DNA of 64,000 bases from Corallococcus caeni. GTDB taxonomy: Bacteria > Myxococcota > Myxococcia > Myxococcales > Myxococcaceae. Below are positions 24,658 to 33,174 of the stretch, piece by piece; position 1 is the first letter of the stretch, and the number at the start of each line of letters is the position of its first letter. The position numbers were made by a program, and so were the translations under genes. The stretch covers positions 1,240,001 to 1,304,000 of the forward strand of contig NZ_BTTW01000002.1 of NCBI RefSeq assembly GCF_036245865.1, read 5' to 3'. The notes beneath the pieces are model-generated. The model saw only the letters and a program-made list of their open reading frames with translations, did no database searches and was not told the origin of the DNA.

Positions 24658-27342
24658 CTACTGTGATGGGGTTTCTGGAGTCTGCTCCGTGACGAAGCTG
24701 AAGCCCGGGGGGACTTCCAGCCGGTAGCCGGGGTCCTCGAAGACGACGCGGGCGCCGGTGCCCTCCAGCATGTCGCGCACGTGGCTCACGTGGACGCGCA
24801 GCGCGTTGTCATGCAGGCGCGGGTCGTAGTCCGCGTTCCACATGGCGCGCACGCAGTCCTCCTTCGCCAGGGTGCGCCCCGGCTGGCGGGCCAGGGCATA
24901 GAGCAGCCTCCGCGGCAGGGCGCGGCGCTCCAGGGAGACGGTCTTCCCCGGGGCTCGCAGTTCGTGACGGCGGGCGTCCAGCACCACCTGCTCCGGCGCG
25001 GGCGCTGGCTGGGGGCGTAGGGCCTCCGGCGCGGAGGCGAGGGGCCGGGTCAGCTCCGCCGTCAGCTCCGGGTCCAGCTCCCCCTCCGTGGCCGTGCGCG
25101 TGGCCTCCGCCAGGGCCTCCTCCGCCTCGCGCGTCCGGCCGGCGTGCCGGTGGAGCGTGGCGCGGGCCAGGTGCGCCAGCGTGCGCTCCAGCGCGAAGTC
25201 CTCGCCGCGGCCCAGGGGCTCCAGCGCGGTGAGCAGCGCCGTGACGCGCGGGGCATCCGCGCTCCGGGCGGCGGCCAGGGCGGCCAGGGCGCGCTGACGG
25301 GCGGCGATGCCGGGGCGCACCTCGCGGGGCTCCACGGGGATGGGAGGCGCTTCAGGGCCCGGCACGTCCAGCGTGCGCGCCACCCGCGCGGCCCGCATCA
25401 GCCCCACCACGCCGCGTGAGCGGACCTCCTCCTCCACCGCGTCCAGCTGGGCCCGGCCCTCCGCGCGACGGCCCAGCTCCAGCAGCATGCGGCCCGCGCC
25501 CACGCGGCAGAGCAGCCGGACGAAGAGGTAGCCCGCCTTCTCCGCCCGGGCCTCCGTGTCCCTCAGCGCCGCGAGCGCCGCCCTGCGCTGGCCCCGCTCT
25601 CCGCGCACCCACGCCGCGATGCAGTCCAGCTCCAGCGCCAGGCGGGGCGCGCCCAGCTGGCCCAGCCGCTCCCGGGCGCTCGCGAGCGCGGCGTCGGCCT
25701 CCGTGAAGCGCCCCAGCCGGCTGAGGATGCCCGCGGACATGGCCGCCACCAGCGGGCCTCGCGAGTCGAGCGGCGCGTCCTCCAGCAATGACACGCACTG
25801 GGCCAGGGGCTCCGCCAGCTCGCTGTCGCGGCCTTCAATCCAGAGCATCAGCGCGCGGGCATACGCGCACCACCCCAGCACGCGCCGGTCCCCGGTCGCG
25901 GCGGCGGCGTTGTCCAGCATGGCCAGGGACTCGTCCAGCCGCCCCTGGAAGAAGCGCAGCGCGGTCCAGGCCAGCAGCTGCTGGAGGAAGACCTCCGCGC
26001 TGCTGGGCACCGGCATGGCCTCCAGCGTGCGCTCGCAGGCCTCCGGCTCCAGCGCGAAGAGGGCCACCCGCACCAGCACGGCGCCCACGCCCTCGCGCAG
26101 GGCTTCGTTGGACTCCGGCGCCGGTGCTCCGGCGGCGGCCTCCAGCGAGGCGCGCAGGGCCAGCAGCTCCGGGTAGGCGCGGCGCAGGTCGAGCAGCCGC
26201 ACCCGCGCGCGCGCGTGGGCCAGCCGCACCTGGGGCGTGCGCAGCGCGGCGGGCAGCGAGTCCAGCAGGCCCAGGAGCTCGTCCGCGGCCCCGTGGCGCA
26301 CCAGCGGCTCCGCCCGCGCGACGATGAAGGCCGCGCGCGCCTCGTGCTGGCCGAGCGCCTGGAGGTGGCGGCACACGCCGCGCACCCGGACCACGGCGGG
26401 CAGGGGTTCCTTCTCCAGGGCCTCCAGCAGCGCTTCGTGCGCGGCGCGCGCTTCGTCCGGGGACAGCAGGGACACCATCGCCTCGCGCACGAGGTCGTGG
26501 ACGCCGTAGCGGCCCCGCGAGTCCGTCTCCACCAGCAGCTTCGCGCCGAGCTTGAGCAGCGCGTCGCCAACCAGGGTGCCAGCCAGCACCTGCTCCAGCG
26601 TGCTCGCGGTGAGCGGCAGCTGGCTCAGGGCGAGCATCGCGGCCAGCCGCCGTTCGTCCCCGGGCAGCGCCGCCAGCGCCGCGCGCACCGGTTCGTCTCC
26701 GCCGGTGTCTCCCGCGTGGGCCCGGCGCAGGAGGAAGGGCAGGCCCCGGGAGCGGCCCCACGCCGCGTCGAAGCCGTCGCGCTCGCCGTAGAGCGCGTCC
26801 AGCTCCCGCCACAGCTGGCGCGCGGCCTCCTCCGAAAGCCCCTCCAGCCGCAGCTCCACCCGGTCCGGGCTCGCCGCGTGCCGGGGCACGGACTCACGCG
26901 AGGTCGCCAGCAGCGTGCCCTGCCGCAGCCGCCCTCCCAGGTCCTCCACCAGCGCCGCGCGCTCCGACGGCCCGAGCACGTGCAGGTCGTCCAGCACGCA
27001 CAGGGCGCGGCGCGCCTCCAGCTCACCGGCCAGCGCCTCCAGCCGCGACGCGTCCGACAGGGCCTGGGCCACGGGCGCGTCACTCAGCAGCCGGCGCACG
27101 TCGTCCACCACCGTGTCCAGCGTGTCCCCGGGCCGCACACGCCGGTGCACGACGGGGCCCCGGTGCTTCGCGGCCACCGCCGCAACCAGCGCGGACTTGC
27201 CCGCCCCGGGCAGCCCGTAGACGACGCCCGTGTGCACGCGCCTCAGCATGTCCCCCAGCCGCCGCACCTCCTGGGCGCGGCCCACGAAGACAGCGGGCGG
27301 TCCCAGCCCCGGAGCGGATGGCGTGCGCATGGCGCGCACCAT
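24658..27342 (-). CDS. STAND-type ATPase regulator with C-terminal OmpR-like winged helix
   Basis: An 894-residue signal-transduction ATPase. Residues 15-330 hold a STAND/AAA P-loop domain with Walker A GLPGAGKSAL (near 43) and a Walker B-like ALCVLDDLHVL. Residues about 330-770 are helical TPR-like repeats rich in Ala/Leu/Arg. Residues about 795-885 form a winged-helix DNA-binding domain of the OmpR/PhoB (Trans_reg_C) type, with LHDNALRVHVSHVRDMLEG and a VFEDPGYRLEV end. AfsR/SARP proteins carry that domain at the N-terminus and LAL/MalT proteins carry a LuxR domain at the C-terminus, so this order is a mixture of the two. Target genes and inducer are unknown. The ATG at 27330 is an alternative start. 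Confidence 0.85.
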   Translation of the reverse strand: MVRAMRTPSAPGLGPPAVFVGRAQEVRRLGDMLRRVHTGVVYGLPGAGKSALVAAVAAKHRGPVVHRRVRPGDTLDTVVDDVRRLLSDAPVAQALSDASRLEALAGELEARRALCVLDDLHVLGPSERAALVEDLGGRLRQGTLLATSRESVPRHAASPDRVELRLEGLSEEAARQLWRELDALYGERDGFDAAWGRSRGLPFLLRRAHAGDTGGDEPVRAALAALPGDERRLAAMLALSQLPLTASTLEQVLAGTLVGDALLKLGAKLLVETDSRGRYGVHDLVREAMVSLLSPDEARAAHEALLEALEKEPLPAVVRVRGVCRHLQALGQHEARAAFIVARAEPLVRHGAADELLGLLDSLPAALRTPQVRLAHARARVRLLDLRRAYPELLALRASLEAAAGAPAPESNEALREGVGAVLVRVALFALEPEACERTLEAMPVPSSAEVFLQQLLAWTALRFFQGRLDESLAMLDNAAAATGDRRVLGWCAYARALMLWIEGRDSELAEPLAQCVSLLEDAPLDSRGPLVAAMSAGILSRLGRFTEADAALASARERLGQLGAPRLALELDCIAAWVRGERGQRRAALAALRDTEARAEKAGYLFVRLLCRVGAGRMLLELGRRAEGRAQLDAVEEEVRSRGVVGLMRAARVARTLDVPGPEAPPIPVEPREVRPGIAARQRALAALAAARSADAPRVTALLTALEPLGRGEDFALERTLAHLARATLHRHAGRTREAEEALAEATRTATEGELDPELTAELTRPLASAPEALRPQPAPAPEQVVLDARRHELRAPGKTVSLERRALPRRLLYALARQPGRTLAKEDCVRAMWNADYDPRLHDNALRVHVSHVRDMLEGTGARVVFEDPGYRLEVPPGFSFVTEQTPETPSQ

Positions 27343-27451
27343 TGTAGGGCCACCCGGGCCCCATCCGGCAGGGCCGTCCCGGTGGAACTCCCCGCCGGGC
27401 GCGGCGCTCGGGGACTCCTGGGGTTGTCCCGGGCCGCGCGCGCGAGCCGGC

Positions 27452-28081
27452 TCAGGTGTCGTCCAGGCTGAGCGCGCGCAGGTGGCTGACGTCCCCCCAG
27501 GTCACCAACCGCAAGCCCCCCGCGTGGAGGTCGAACTGGTTCCAGCCCGCGTTGAGGACGGCGAAGGCGCGCGGCGCCGCGGGCGGGATGCCCAGGCAGT
27601 GGCGCAGCAGGGCGCTGAGCACGCCCCCGTGGGTGACCACCACGACGCGGGCCTCCGCGTGGCGCGCGCCCAGGTCCTCCAGGCAGTGCAGCGCCAGCCG
27701 CAGGCGCTGCGACGCGCTCTCACCTTCGGGCACGACGTAGTCCGCGTGGCCCTCCGCGTACGCGGAGAAGACGTCCGGGTGGCGCTGGCCGGCCTCCGCG
27801 CGCGTCAGCCCTTCGAGGATGCCCAGCCCGCGCTCCCGCAGCCGCGCGTCCTGCTGGACGTCGTGGCCCGTCCTGGCCGCGATGCGGGCCGCCGTCTGCG
27901 CCGCGCGGTCCAGGTCGCTGCTGTAGAGGGCCTGGAAGGGGAGGGTGGCCAGGCGTGCCGCGAGCGCGTCCGCCTGCCGCAGCCCTTCGCGGCTCAGCGA
28001 GCTGTTCAGGTGCCCCTGCAGGCGCCCCTGGGCGTTCCACTCCGTCTCCCCGTGCCGGAGCAGGATGAATTCGGTCGTCAT
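27452..28081 (-). CDS. Histidine phosphatase family protein (phosphoglycerate mutase-like)
   Basis: A 209-residue cytoplasmic enzyme of the histidine phosphatase superfamily. The phosphohistidine motif is RHGETEWN at residues 9-16. The family arginine lies in YSSDLDRAAQTA, the acid/base Glu in RLRERGLGILEG, and the second catalytic His in VVVTHGGVLSAL. Members include cofactor-dependent phosphoglycerate mutases, alpha-ribazole phosphatase (CobC) and broad-specificity phosphatases; the sequence alone does not choose between them. No cobalamin genes are nearby. Confidence 0.9.
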   Translation of the reverse strand: MTTEFILLRHGETEWNAQGRLQGHLNSSLSREGLRQADALAARLATLPFQALYSSDLDRAAQTAARIAARTGHDVQQDARLRERGLGILEGLTRAEAGQRHPDVFSAYAEGHADYVVPEGESASQRLRLALHCLEDLGARHAEARVVVVTHGGVLSALLRHCLGIPPAAPRAFAVLNAGWNQFDLHAGGLRLVTWGDVSHLRALSLDDT

Positions 28082-28470
28082 GGCGCCAGCGTGGCGGGAG
28101 CACTCCAGGGGGGCAAGGCTCGTGGAGTGTCAGTCAGCCGCCGCGACCATCGCGCCCGGGGCGGCCCGTCCCTTCCAGCAGGGAGCGTGTCGCATGGGTG
28201 AAACACAGCCCTGGTGGGCCTGGAGATGTGGACCTCCAGCGCCGGGACGGCCGGGGACATGTCTGTGTTTCCACCCCGTGGGGCAGGAGGTCTGCTCAAT
28301 GCTACGCATCTCCCTGGCCACGGGGTCGGACAGCACTCCTGGACGGCTTTAGCCTCACTGGACGCGCGTCCACCTTGTCCGAGTTTCCGAGCTAGAGCGT
28401 GTCTTCCTGGTTACGCGGGTGGGAGGACGGCGGATTTTCCGTGGACGCCAGGCCGGAGGGGGAGCGTTCG
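28082..28470. other. 389-base intergenic leader before the dehydratase gene
   Basis: No gene is supported here. On the minus side it holds the promoter of the phosphatase gene; on the plus side it is the leader of the polysaccharide dehydratase gene. It contains a perfect 14-bp palindrome TGGACGCGCGTCCA at 28359-28372 and a pair of 8-bp inverted arms, CCCCGTGG (28273-28280) and CCACGGGG (28317-28324). It also holds a small hairpin CTGGAG/CTCCAG. No sigma-54 element or clear -35/-10 pair could be recognised. Confidence 0.5.
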
Positions 28471-30453
28471 ATGAAACACGGTCAGAAGGTGGATGCGCTG
28501 GTCATGGACGTGGAGTCCCAGGAGGCCTCGGGGGAGGCTCCGCGAAGGGCTCACCGCTTCGGCTGGCTGCGGATGCTGGGCGTGGACGCGGTCCTCATCG
28601 CCTGCTCGCTGCGCTTCGCCACGGTGCTGCACTTCGCTGACGGGATGCCTGCCGCGTGCAGACAGGCGCTGCCCCTCGCGATGGCGCTCCTGGTGGCGGT
28701 GCGCCTGGTGACGCTGGTGTGGCTGGGGCTGCACCGCTGGTCGTTCCACCGCTCCGGCATCCACGAGGCCGTCCGGCTGGAGCTGGCCAGCCTCGCGGCC
28801 ACCATCGTCTTCGAGCTCTTGCGCACCATCTTCTTCGCGGAGGTGCTGCCGGGGCAGGTGGTGGCGCTGGAGTTCTTCGTCACCACCACGCTCCTGGGCT
28901 TCCACCGCTTCGCCCCGCGCATGGCGCGGCAGTGGTACATGGACCAGCAGCGCGCGCGGGCGCAGGGCTCCCAGCGCACCCTCATCGTGGGCGCGGGCAG
29001 CGCCGGGGACCTGCTCCTGCGCGACCTGCTGCGCGACCGGACCAGCCCGTGGCACGTCATTGGCCTCGTGGATGACGACCCGGGCAAGCAGGGCACCTTC
29101 CTCAACGGCAAGCCGGTGCTCGGCGTCCTGGACGCGCTGCCGGAGCTGATGAGGAAGCACCGGGTGACGCAGGTGCTCATCGCCATCCCCCGGCTGTCCC
29201 CGGAGCGCACGCGGCACCTCTTGAGCCTGTGCCGGCACCAGAGCGTCAGCTTCAAGATCATCCCGGCCTCGTTCGCCTACCTGGACCAGAAGATCACCGC
29301 CGCCATGCTGCACGACCTGTCCCCGGAGCACCTGCTGCCCCGCGACGCCATCGCCTTCGACCACGAGGAGGTGCACCGGCTGGTGACGGGCCGCCGCATC
29401 CTCGTCACCGGCGGCGCGGGCTCCATCGGCAGTGAAATCGTCCGGCAGGTCGCGGGGCACTCGCCCGCGTCGCTGGTGGTGGTGGACATCAACGAGAACG
29501 AGCTCTACCTGCTGGTGCGCCAGCTGCAGTCGCGCTACCCGAACGTGCCGGTGCACTCCGTGGTGGCGGACATCCGCGACCTGGACCGGATGATGCGCAT
29601 TGGCGTGGAGTTCGCGCCGCAGTACGTCTTCCACGCGGCCGCGCACAAGCACGTGCCCCTGATGGAGGACTCGCCCGAGGAGGCCATCAAGAACAACGTC
29701 TTCGGCACGCAGAACGTGGCGCGCATGGCGGACGCCTGCGGGGCGGAGCGCTTCATCCTCATCTCCACGGACAAGGCCGTGAAGCCCTCGTCGGTGATGG
29801 GCGCCTCCAAGCGGCTGGCGGAGATGGTCATCCGCGACATCGCCACGACGTCGCGCACCACGTTCTGCGCCGTGCGCTTCGGCAACGTGCTGGGGTCCGC
29901 GGGCAGCGTGGTGCCCCTCTTCAAGCAGCAGATTCAAGCGGGCGGCCCCGTCACCGTCACGCACCCGGACTGCACCCGCTACTTCATGATCATCCCGGAG
30001 GCGGTGGGCCTGGTGGTGCTGGCCGGCCTGGGCGGCTACGGCGAGCTGTGCATCCTGGACATGGGCGAGCCGGTCCGCATCGCGGAGCTGGCCGCGAACA
30101 TGATCACCATGACGGGCCTGGTGCCGGACAAGGACATCCCCATCGTCTACACGGGGCTGCGCCCGGGGGAGAAGCTGGAGGAGGTGCTCATGTCGGAGGA
30201 GGAGGAGCTCACCCAGCAGGTGCGCAACCGCATCAAGGTGGCCCGGAGCCCCGCGCCGCCCGCGGACTTCCAGCTCCAGCTCAAGCGCCTGGACCGCGCG
30301 GCCAGGGCCGGCGACGTCCATGACGTGAAGCGCGCCCTCCAGGACCTCCTCCCCGCGTACACCCCGTCGAAGATGCCGGGGCCCGTGGCCAAGGTGCTGC
30401 CCGCCTTCCCGGCGGTGAAGGCGTCCACCGCGGAGCAGAACGTCAGCGCCTGA
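28471..30453 (+). CDS. Membrane nucleotide-sugar dehydratase/epimerase (CapD/WbpM-like)
   Basis: A 660-residue polysaccharide-precursor enzyme. The N-terminal 130 residues hold about four membrane helices. A CoA-binding-like Rossmann segment follows (LIVGAGSAGDLLLRDLL, near residue 175), then the catalytic NAD(P)-dependent SDR domain with ILVTGGAGSIGSEIVRQV and the active-site region STDKAVKPSSVMGASKR. In this family the usual Tyr of YxxxK is replaced by Met, as here (MGASK). Family members are UDP-GlcNAc 4,6-dehydratases making precursors of aminodeoxy sugars. The product would suit the DegT aminotransferase at 33175. The ATG at 28471 has GGAGGGGGAG upstream, better than the earlier in-frame start at 28399. 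Confidence 0.92.
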   Translation: MKHGQKVDALVMDVESQEASGEAPRRAHRFGWLRMLGVDAVLIACSLRFATVLHFADGMPAACRQALPLAMALLVAVRLVTLVWLGLHRWSFHRSGIHEAVRLELASLAATIVFELLRTIFFAEVLPGQVVALEFFVTTTLLGFHRFAPRMARQWYMDQQRARAQGSQRTLIVGAGSAGDLLLRDLLRDRTSPWHVIGLVDDDPGKQGTFLNGKPVLGVLDALPELMRKHRVTQVLIAIPRLSPERTRHLLSLCRHQSVSFKIIPASFAYLDQKITAAMLHDLSPEHLLPRDAIAFDHEEVHRLVTGRRILVTGGAGSIGSEIVRQVAGHSPASLVVVDINENELYLLVRQLQSRYPNVPVHSVVADIRDLDRMMRIGVEFAPQYVFHAAAHKHVPLMEDSPEEAIKNNVFGTQNVARMADACGAERFILISTDKAVKPSSVMGASKRLAEMVIRDIATTSRTTFCAVRFGNVLGSAGSVVPLFKQQIQAGGPVTVTHPDCTRYFMIIPEAVGLVVLAGLGGYGELCILDMGEPVRIAELAANMITMTGLVPDKDIPIVYTGLRPGEKLEEVLMSEEEELTQQVRNRIKVARSPAPPADFQLQLKRLDRAARAGDVHDVKRALQDLLPAYTPSKMPGPVAKVLPAFPAVKASTAEQNVSA

Positions 30454-30483
30454 CCCCACGCGGGCCTGTCCGTCGTCCACGAG

Positions 30484-30522
30484 GCCCCGGCCTCCCGTGC
30501 CTCGAGCGCGGGAGGCCGGGGC
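30484..30522. terminator. Bidirectional terminator hairpin
   Basis: A 14-bp perfect stem (GCCCCGGCCTCCCG and its complement) with an 11-nt loop separates the convergent dehydratase and acyltransferase genes. Its position between two stop codons supports termination from both sides. Confidence 0.75.
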
Positions 30523-30526
30523 TTCG

Positions 30527-31483
30527 TCATGGCGTGTGCGGCGCGCGGTAGGCCGGAAAGAAGCTGCTCGCGGGACGGCCCTCCGCCAGCGCGGCGTACG
30601 CGGCCGCGTCGCAGATGATTTCATGCGTGTGGAGGCGCCCGCTGGCGTTGGCGAAGCCGCGCTTGAAGTCCTCCAGCCCGTCCCCCGGCGTGAGGCCGCC
30701 CCCCAGGTGGAGGGGAAGCCCCAGCCGCGTGCCCAGGGCGATCATCTCGCCGAAGACGTTCTTCGCGGGCGAGCGCGCCAGGTGGGCATCCGCCGTTCCA
30801 CCCAGGTAGTAGTGCAGCAGGCCGTCGCTCTGGACGACCAGGGCCGCGGAGGCGACGGTGCCGTCCGGCGCACGCGTCGTCGCGAGCCAGGCCACCGGGG
30901 ACGCGAACAGCTCTTCGAAGTACGCGTCCGAGAAGAAGTACCGGTGGCTTGCCTGGTCCCGGACCATGGTCTGCCGGTACACGTCCCGGAAGCCCTCGCG
31001 CTCCTCGGGCGGCGCGTCCCGGCACGCACGCACGGTGCTCACGAAGCCCAGCCGGGCGTTCCGCCGCAGGTGCCGGCGGTGCATCTCCCGCAGTGTGAGC
31101 GGGCGGCACGGGTCCACGAAGAAGACCTCGTTGCGCGCCGTACCACCCGAGAAGCAGTGCGGTCCCTGGACCCGCTCCCTCACGAAGATGCTGACCAGCT
31201 CCGTGGCCCGCCAATCCACCGCGGGTGCCGGCACCTCGCTCAACCCGTCCAGCTCACCGCCCGGAAAGCCATACGGGGAAATGGCGTCGCGATAGCTCGT
31301 GCCCTCAATCGCTCGCACGATGAGTGGCACGTGAAACATCCTGCCTGTGTCGCTTTTGACGACCAGCGTATGGGTGACCTGCTCGGCGCGTAGGTGGTGC
31401 CCGGAGCGGAAGTACTCCTCTGACAGCGCCGAGGCTCCCGCATCGGGAACCAGCATGGCGCTCGCCTGCCCTGTCCTCGTCAT
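30527..31483 (-). CDS. FemX/GNAT-type acyltransferase, paralogue 1
   Basis: A 318-residue protein of the GNAT/FemAB-like superfamily (Acetyltransf_6 type) used in exopolysaccharide loci to acylate sugars. Conserved stretches include ISPYGFPGGELDGLSEVP, ELVSIFVRERVQGPHCF, RRNARLGFVSTVRA, HRYFFSDAYFEELF and a C-terminal HLGGGLTPGDGLEDFKRGF typical of the family. It is clearly paralogous to the gene at 42492-43445 along its whole length, and the two genes flank the locus. The ATG at 31483 has GGGAG 5 bases upstream. The closest known analogues by context are the ExoG/ExoI N-acetyltransferases of the Myxococcus exo locus; that link is inferred. Confidence 0.8.
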   Translation of the reverse strand: MTRTGQASAMLVPDAGASALSEEYFRSGHHLRAEQVTHTLVVKSDTGRMFHVPLIVRAIEGTSYRDAISPYGFPGGELDGLSEVPAPAVDWRATELVSIFVRERVQGPHCFSGGTARNEVFFVDPCRPLTLREMHRRHLRRNARLGFVSTVRACRDAPPEEREGFRDVYRQTMVRDQASHRYFFSDAYFEELFASPVAWLATTRAPDGTVASAALVVQSDGLLHYYLGGTADAHLARSPAKNVFGEMIALGTRLGLPLHLGGGLTPGDGLEDFKRGFANASGRLHTHEIICDAAAYAALAEGRPASSFFPAYRAPHTP

Positions 31484-31548
31484 ACATCTCCCAACCGGCT
31501 CAGGCGGACAGGCCCATGTGGCCCTGGACTGAACACTCACAGACAGTC

Positions 31549-31572
31549 GTGATTTTATTTTTGTCTAATCAC
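31549..31572. promoter_or_regulatory. AT-rich divergent promoter region with inverted repeat
   Basis: An inverted repeat GTGATT-N12-AATCAC sits in the only strongly AT-rich patch (about 31549-31580) of the 205-base region between the divergent acyltransferase and lipoprotein genes. A promoter or operator is likely here. No sigma factor motif could be assigned with confidence. Confidence 0.4.
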
Positions 31573-31688
31573 AAAGGAATTCAAGAGGCCCCAAAGTGCT
31601 TCTGGCGACCTGTGAACGCACTCCGGCGTTCCCACAACAGGGTAGCCTACCGGGCCGTCGACGGGAGCTACCCCACAGGACCCCCCTG

Positions 31689-33053
31689 ATGTTGGAACCT
31701 CGTCGTCGCAACACGTCTGGTCGTGCCCTGTCGTCCCTGCTGTCGCTTGCCCTGCTGGTGGGTGGTGCCTGCGGCCCCAACCCCGAGCAGGACAATCCCA
31801 ACACGGCCGGTAACAACGGAGACAACACCCCGGGCAGCACCGAAGTCGCCAGCCCGGATACGGACTCGCTCGCTCCCTCTTCCCCCGAAGAGAGCACGGC
31901 GGTCCCCGGTGAGCCGGAGGCCGAGGCGGCCCCGGTCACCCCGGAAGAGGACGCCTCCGCCGTCGCGGAAGCGCCTGCCTCCGCCGAGGAGGGCCTGGGG
32001 ACGACTGCCCAGGCCGCCGTCAGCCTGCGCACGGTCGCCGGCTGGGAGACGCTCTTCCTGAACCGCTGGAACTCGGAGCACACCTCCAGCTTCCTGCCCA
32101 AGAGCAACTCCCTGGACAGCTGGCAGTTCTACGACCTGTCCTACGGCATCGACGGCAACACCGCGATGTACCGCGCCACCGGCAAGACGCAGTACATGGA
32201 CCGGGCGCTGCTGTATGTGAACAACATGGTCAACCACGCGAAGGTCTCCTCTTCGCTGCCCAAGAGCCAGTTCAAGGACAGCTACCTGGGCTGGGCGTCC
32301 GCCCGCTCGGACACGCTGGGCCAGGAAGTCCCCCTGTTCGAGAGCTACTGCTGGCGTTACGTGACGCGCATGCTGCGCACCATCCGTGAGACGCCCGCGC
32401 TCTACGGCAACGCCACGTACAAGACGCAGTACGACAAGCTGCTGGCGTTCACCGAACGGAACATGTTCGAGAAGTGGCTCAAGCGCGGCGCGAACAGCTA
32501 CATCTATCGCGTCAATACGCACATGGCGTCGCACTGGGCATACATCGCCATGGACCTGTCGAAGATGACGACGGACGCCACGAAGAAGGCGCAGTACCTG
32601 ACCGTCTTCAACAACATCAACCGTGACATGCCCAACAACACCTCGTCGCTGCGCGGTCAGCTGCAGACCAGCCCGGTGAACGCCAACGCGTACTTCTGGG
32701 CCGCCGAGTGGGGCTCCAAGAAGCGTCCGGGCCAGGACGTGGCGCACGGCAACGGCGTGATGGCCTACCTCGTGGAAGCCCACGACGCGGGCATGGAGTG
32801 GACGGACGCGGACATGCGCAAGTTCGTCGTCACCCTGAACAACGTCATCTGGCCGTCCGCCAAGAAGTACAGCATGTACGTGGACGGCACGGGCAGCGGC
32901 ACGGGCTGGTTCAATGACGGCCTGATGAAGCTGGGCCGCTACAACGCCGACCTCCAGAAGCGCCTGGAGACCCACTCCGTGGGCCAGAACACCCAGTTCT
33001 ACGGCAACGCCGCGCTGAACGCGAAGCTGCTGGGCGCGGGTTCGGCGCTGTAA
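31689..33053 (+). CDS. Lipoprotein of unknown function in the polysaccharide locus
   Basis: A 454-residue lipoprotein (lipobox GGAC, Cys about 28) with an acidic, Ser/Thr/Pro-rich linker to residue about 115. A 340-residue helical domain follows, rich in aromatic residues and in Asn, Lys and Tyr. The pattern of repeated helices with conserved aromatics (SWQFYDLSYGIDGNTAMYRATG, FESYCWRYVTRMLR, INTHMASHWAYIAMDLS and GTGWFNDGLMKLGRYN) suggests an (alpha/alpha) toroid. This is the fold of many polysaccharide lyases, alginate lyases and glycoside hydrolases. No family could be named. Its site next to the biosynthesis genes suggests trimming or modification of the exported polymer. The ATG at 31689 is chosen because the signal peptide begins there. 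Confidence 0.75.
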   Translation: MLEPRRRNTSGRALSSLLSLALLVGGACGPNPEQDNPNTAGNNGDNTPGSTEVASPDTDSLAPSSPEESTAVPGEPEAEAAPVTPEEDASAVAEAPASAEEGLGTTAQAAVSLRTVAGWETLFLNRWNSEHTSSFLPKSNSLDSWQFYDLSYGIDGNTAMYRATGKTQYMDRALLYVNNMVNHAKVSSSLPKSQFKDSYLGWASARSDTLGQEVPLFESYCWRYVTRMLRTIRETPALYGNATYKTQYDKLLAFTERNMFEKWLKRGANSYIYRVNTHMASHWAYIAMDLSKMTTDATKKAQYLTVFNNINRDMPNNTSSLRGQLQTSPVNANAYFWAAEWGSKKRPGQDVAHGNGVMAYLVEAHDAGMEWTDADMRKFVVTLNNVIWPSAKKYSMYVDGTGSGTGWFNDGLMKLGRYNADLQKRLETHSVGQNTQFYGNAALNAKLLGAGSAL

Positions 33054-33074
33054 CAAGTTCCACAATGCGGACAG

Positions 33075-33116
33075 ACACCCCCTCCTCCCGCCCGAGCGCG
33101 CGGGAGGAGGGAGTGT
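33075..33116 (+). terminator. Hairpin after the polysaccharide-locus lipoprotein gene
   Basis: A 17-bp stem with one mismatch (33075-33091 with 33100-33116, core CCTCCTCCCGC) lies 22 bases past the stop codon. No T-run follows. Confidence 0.6.
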
Positions 33117-33122
33117 GCGAAC

Positions 33123-33167
33123 GCTCCAGGCAATGCCGGGGTCCGAATGCCCGGTCTTGCCTGGAGC
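33123..33167 (+). promoter_or_regulatory. Leader hairpin covering the aminotransferase ribosome site
   Basis: A long stem pairs GCTCCAGGCAA (33123-33133) with TTGCCTGGAGC (33157-33167), continued by a 5-bp inner stem (plus a G-U pair) after a small bulge, and is followed at once by TTTT and, 7 bases after the hairpin, the ATG of the aminotransferase. The 3' arm contains the GGAG that would serve as ribosome site. It could therefore act as an attenuator/terminator or hide the ribosome site. Confidence 0.5.
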
Positions 33168-33174
33168 TTTTCGC

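Noticed and set aside
26215-27471. A 418-residue plus-strand frame opposite the STAND regulator.
   Set aside because: It mirrors the codon pattern of the minus-strand gene, is rich in Arg/Gln/His/Ala shadow composition, and has no domain or ribosome site.
24658-28081. A horizontally acquired island around the STAND regulator.
   Set aside because: No integrase, tRNA, direct repeats or change in base composition is visible.
28411-30624. A 737-residue minus-strand frame covering the CapD-like gene.
   Set aside because: It is the antisense shadow of a gene with clear Rossmann and active-site motifs; its own composition (His/Arg/Gln/Asp-rich) is not that of a real protein.
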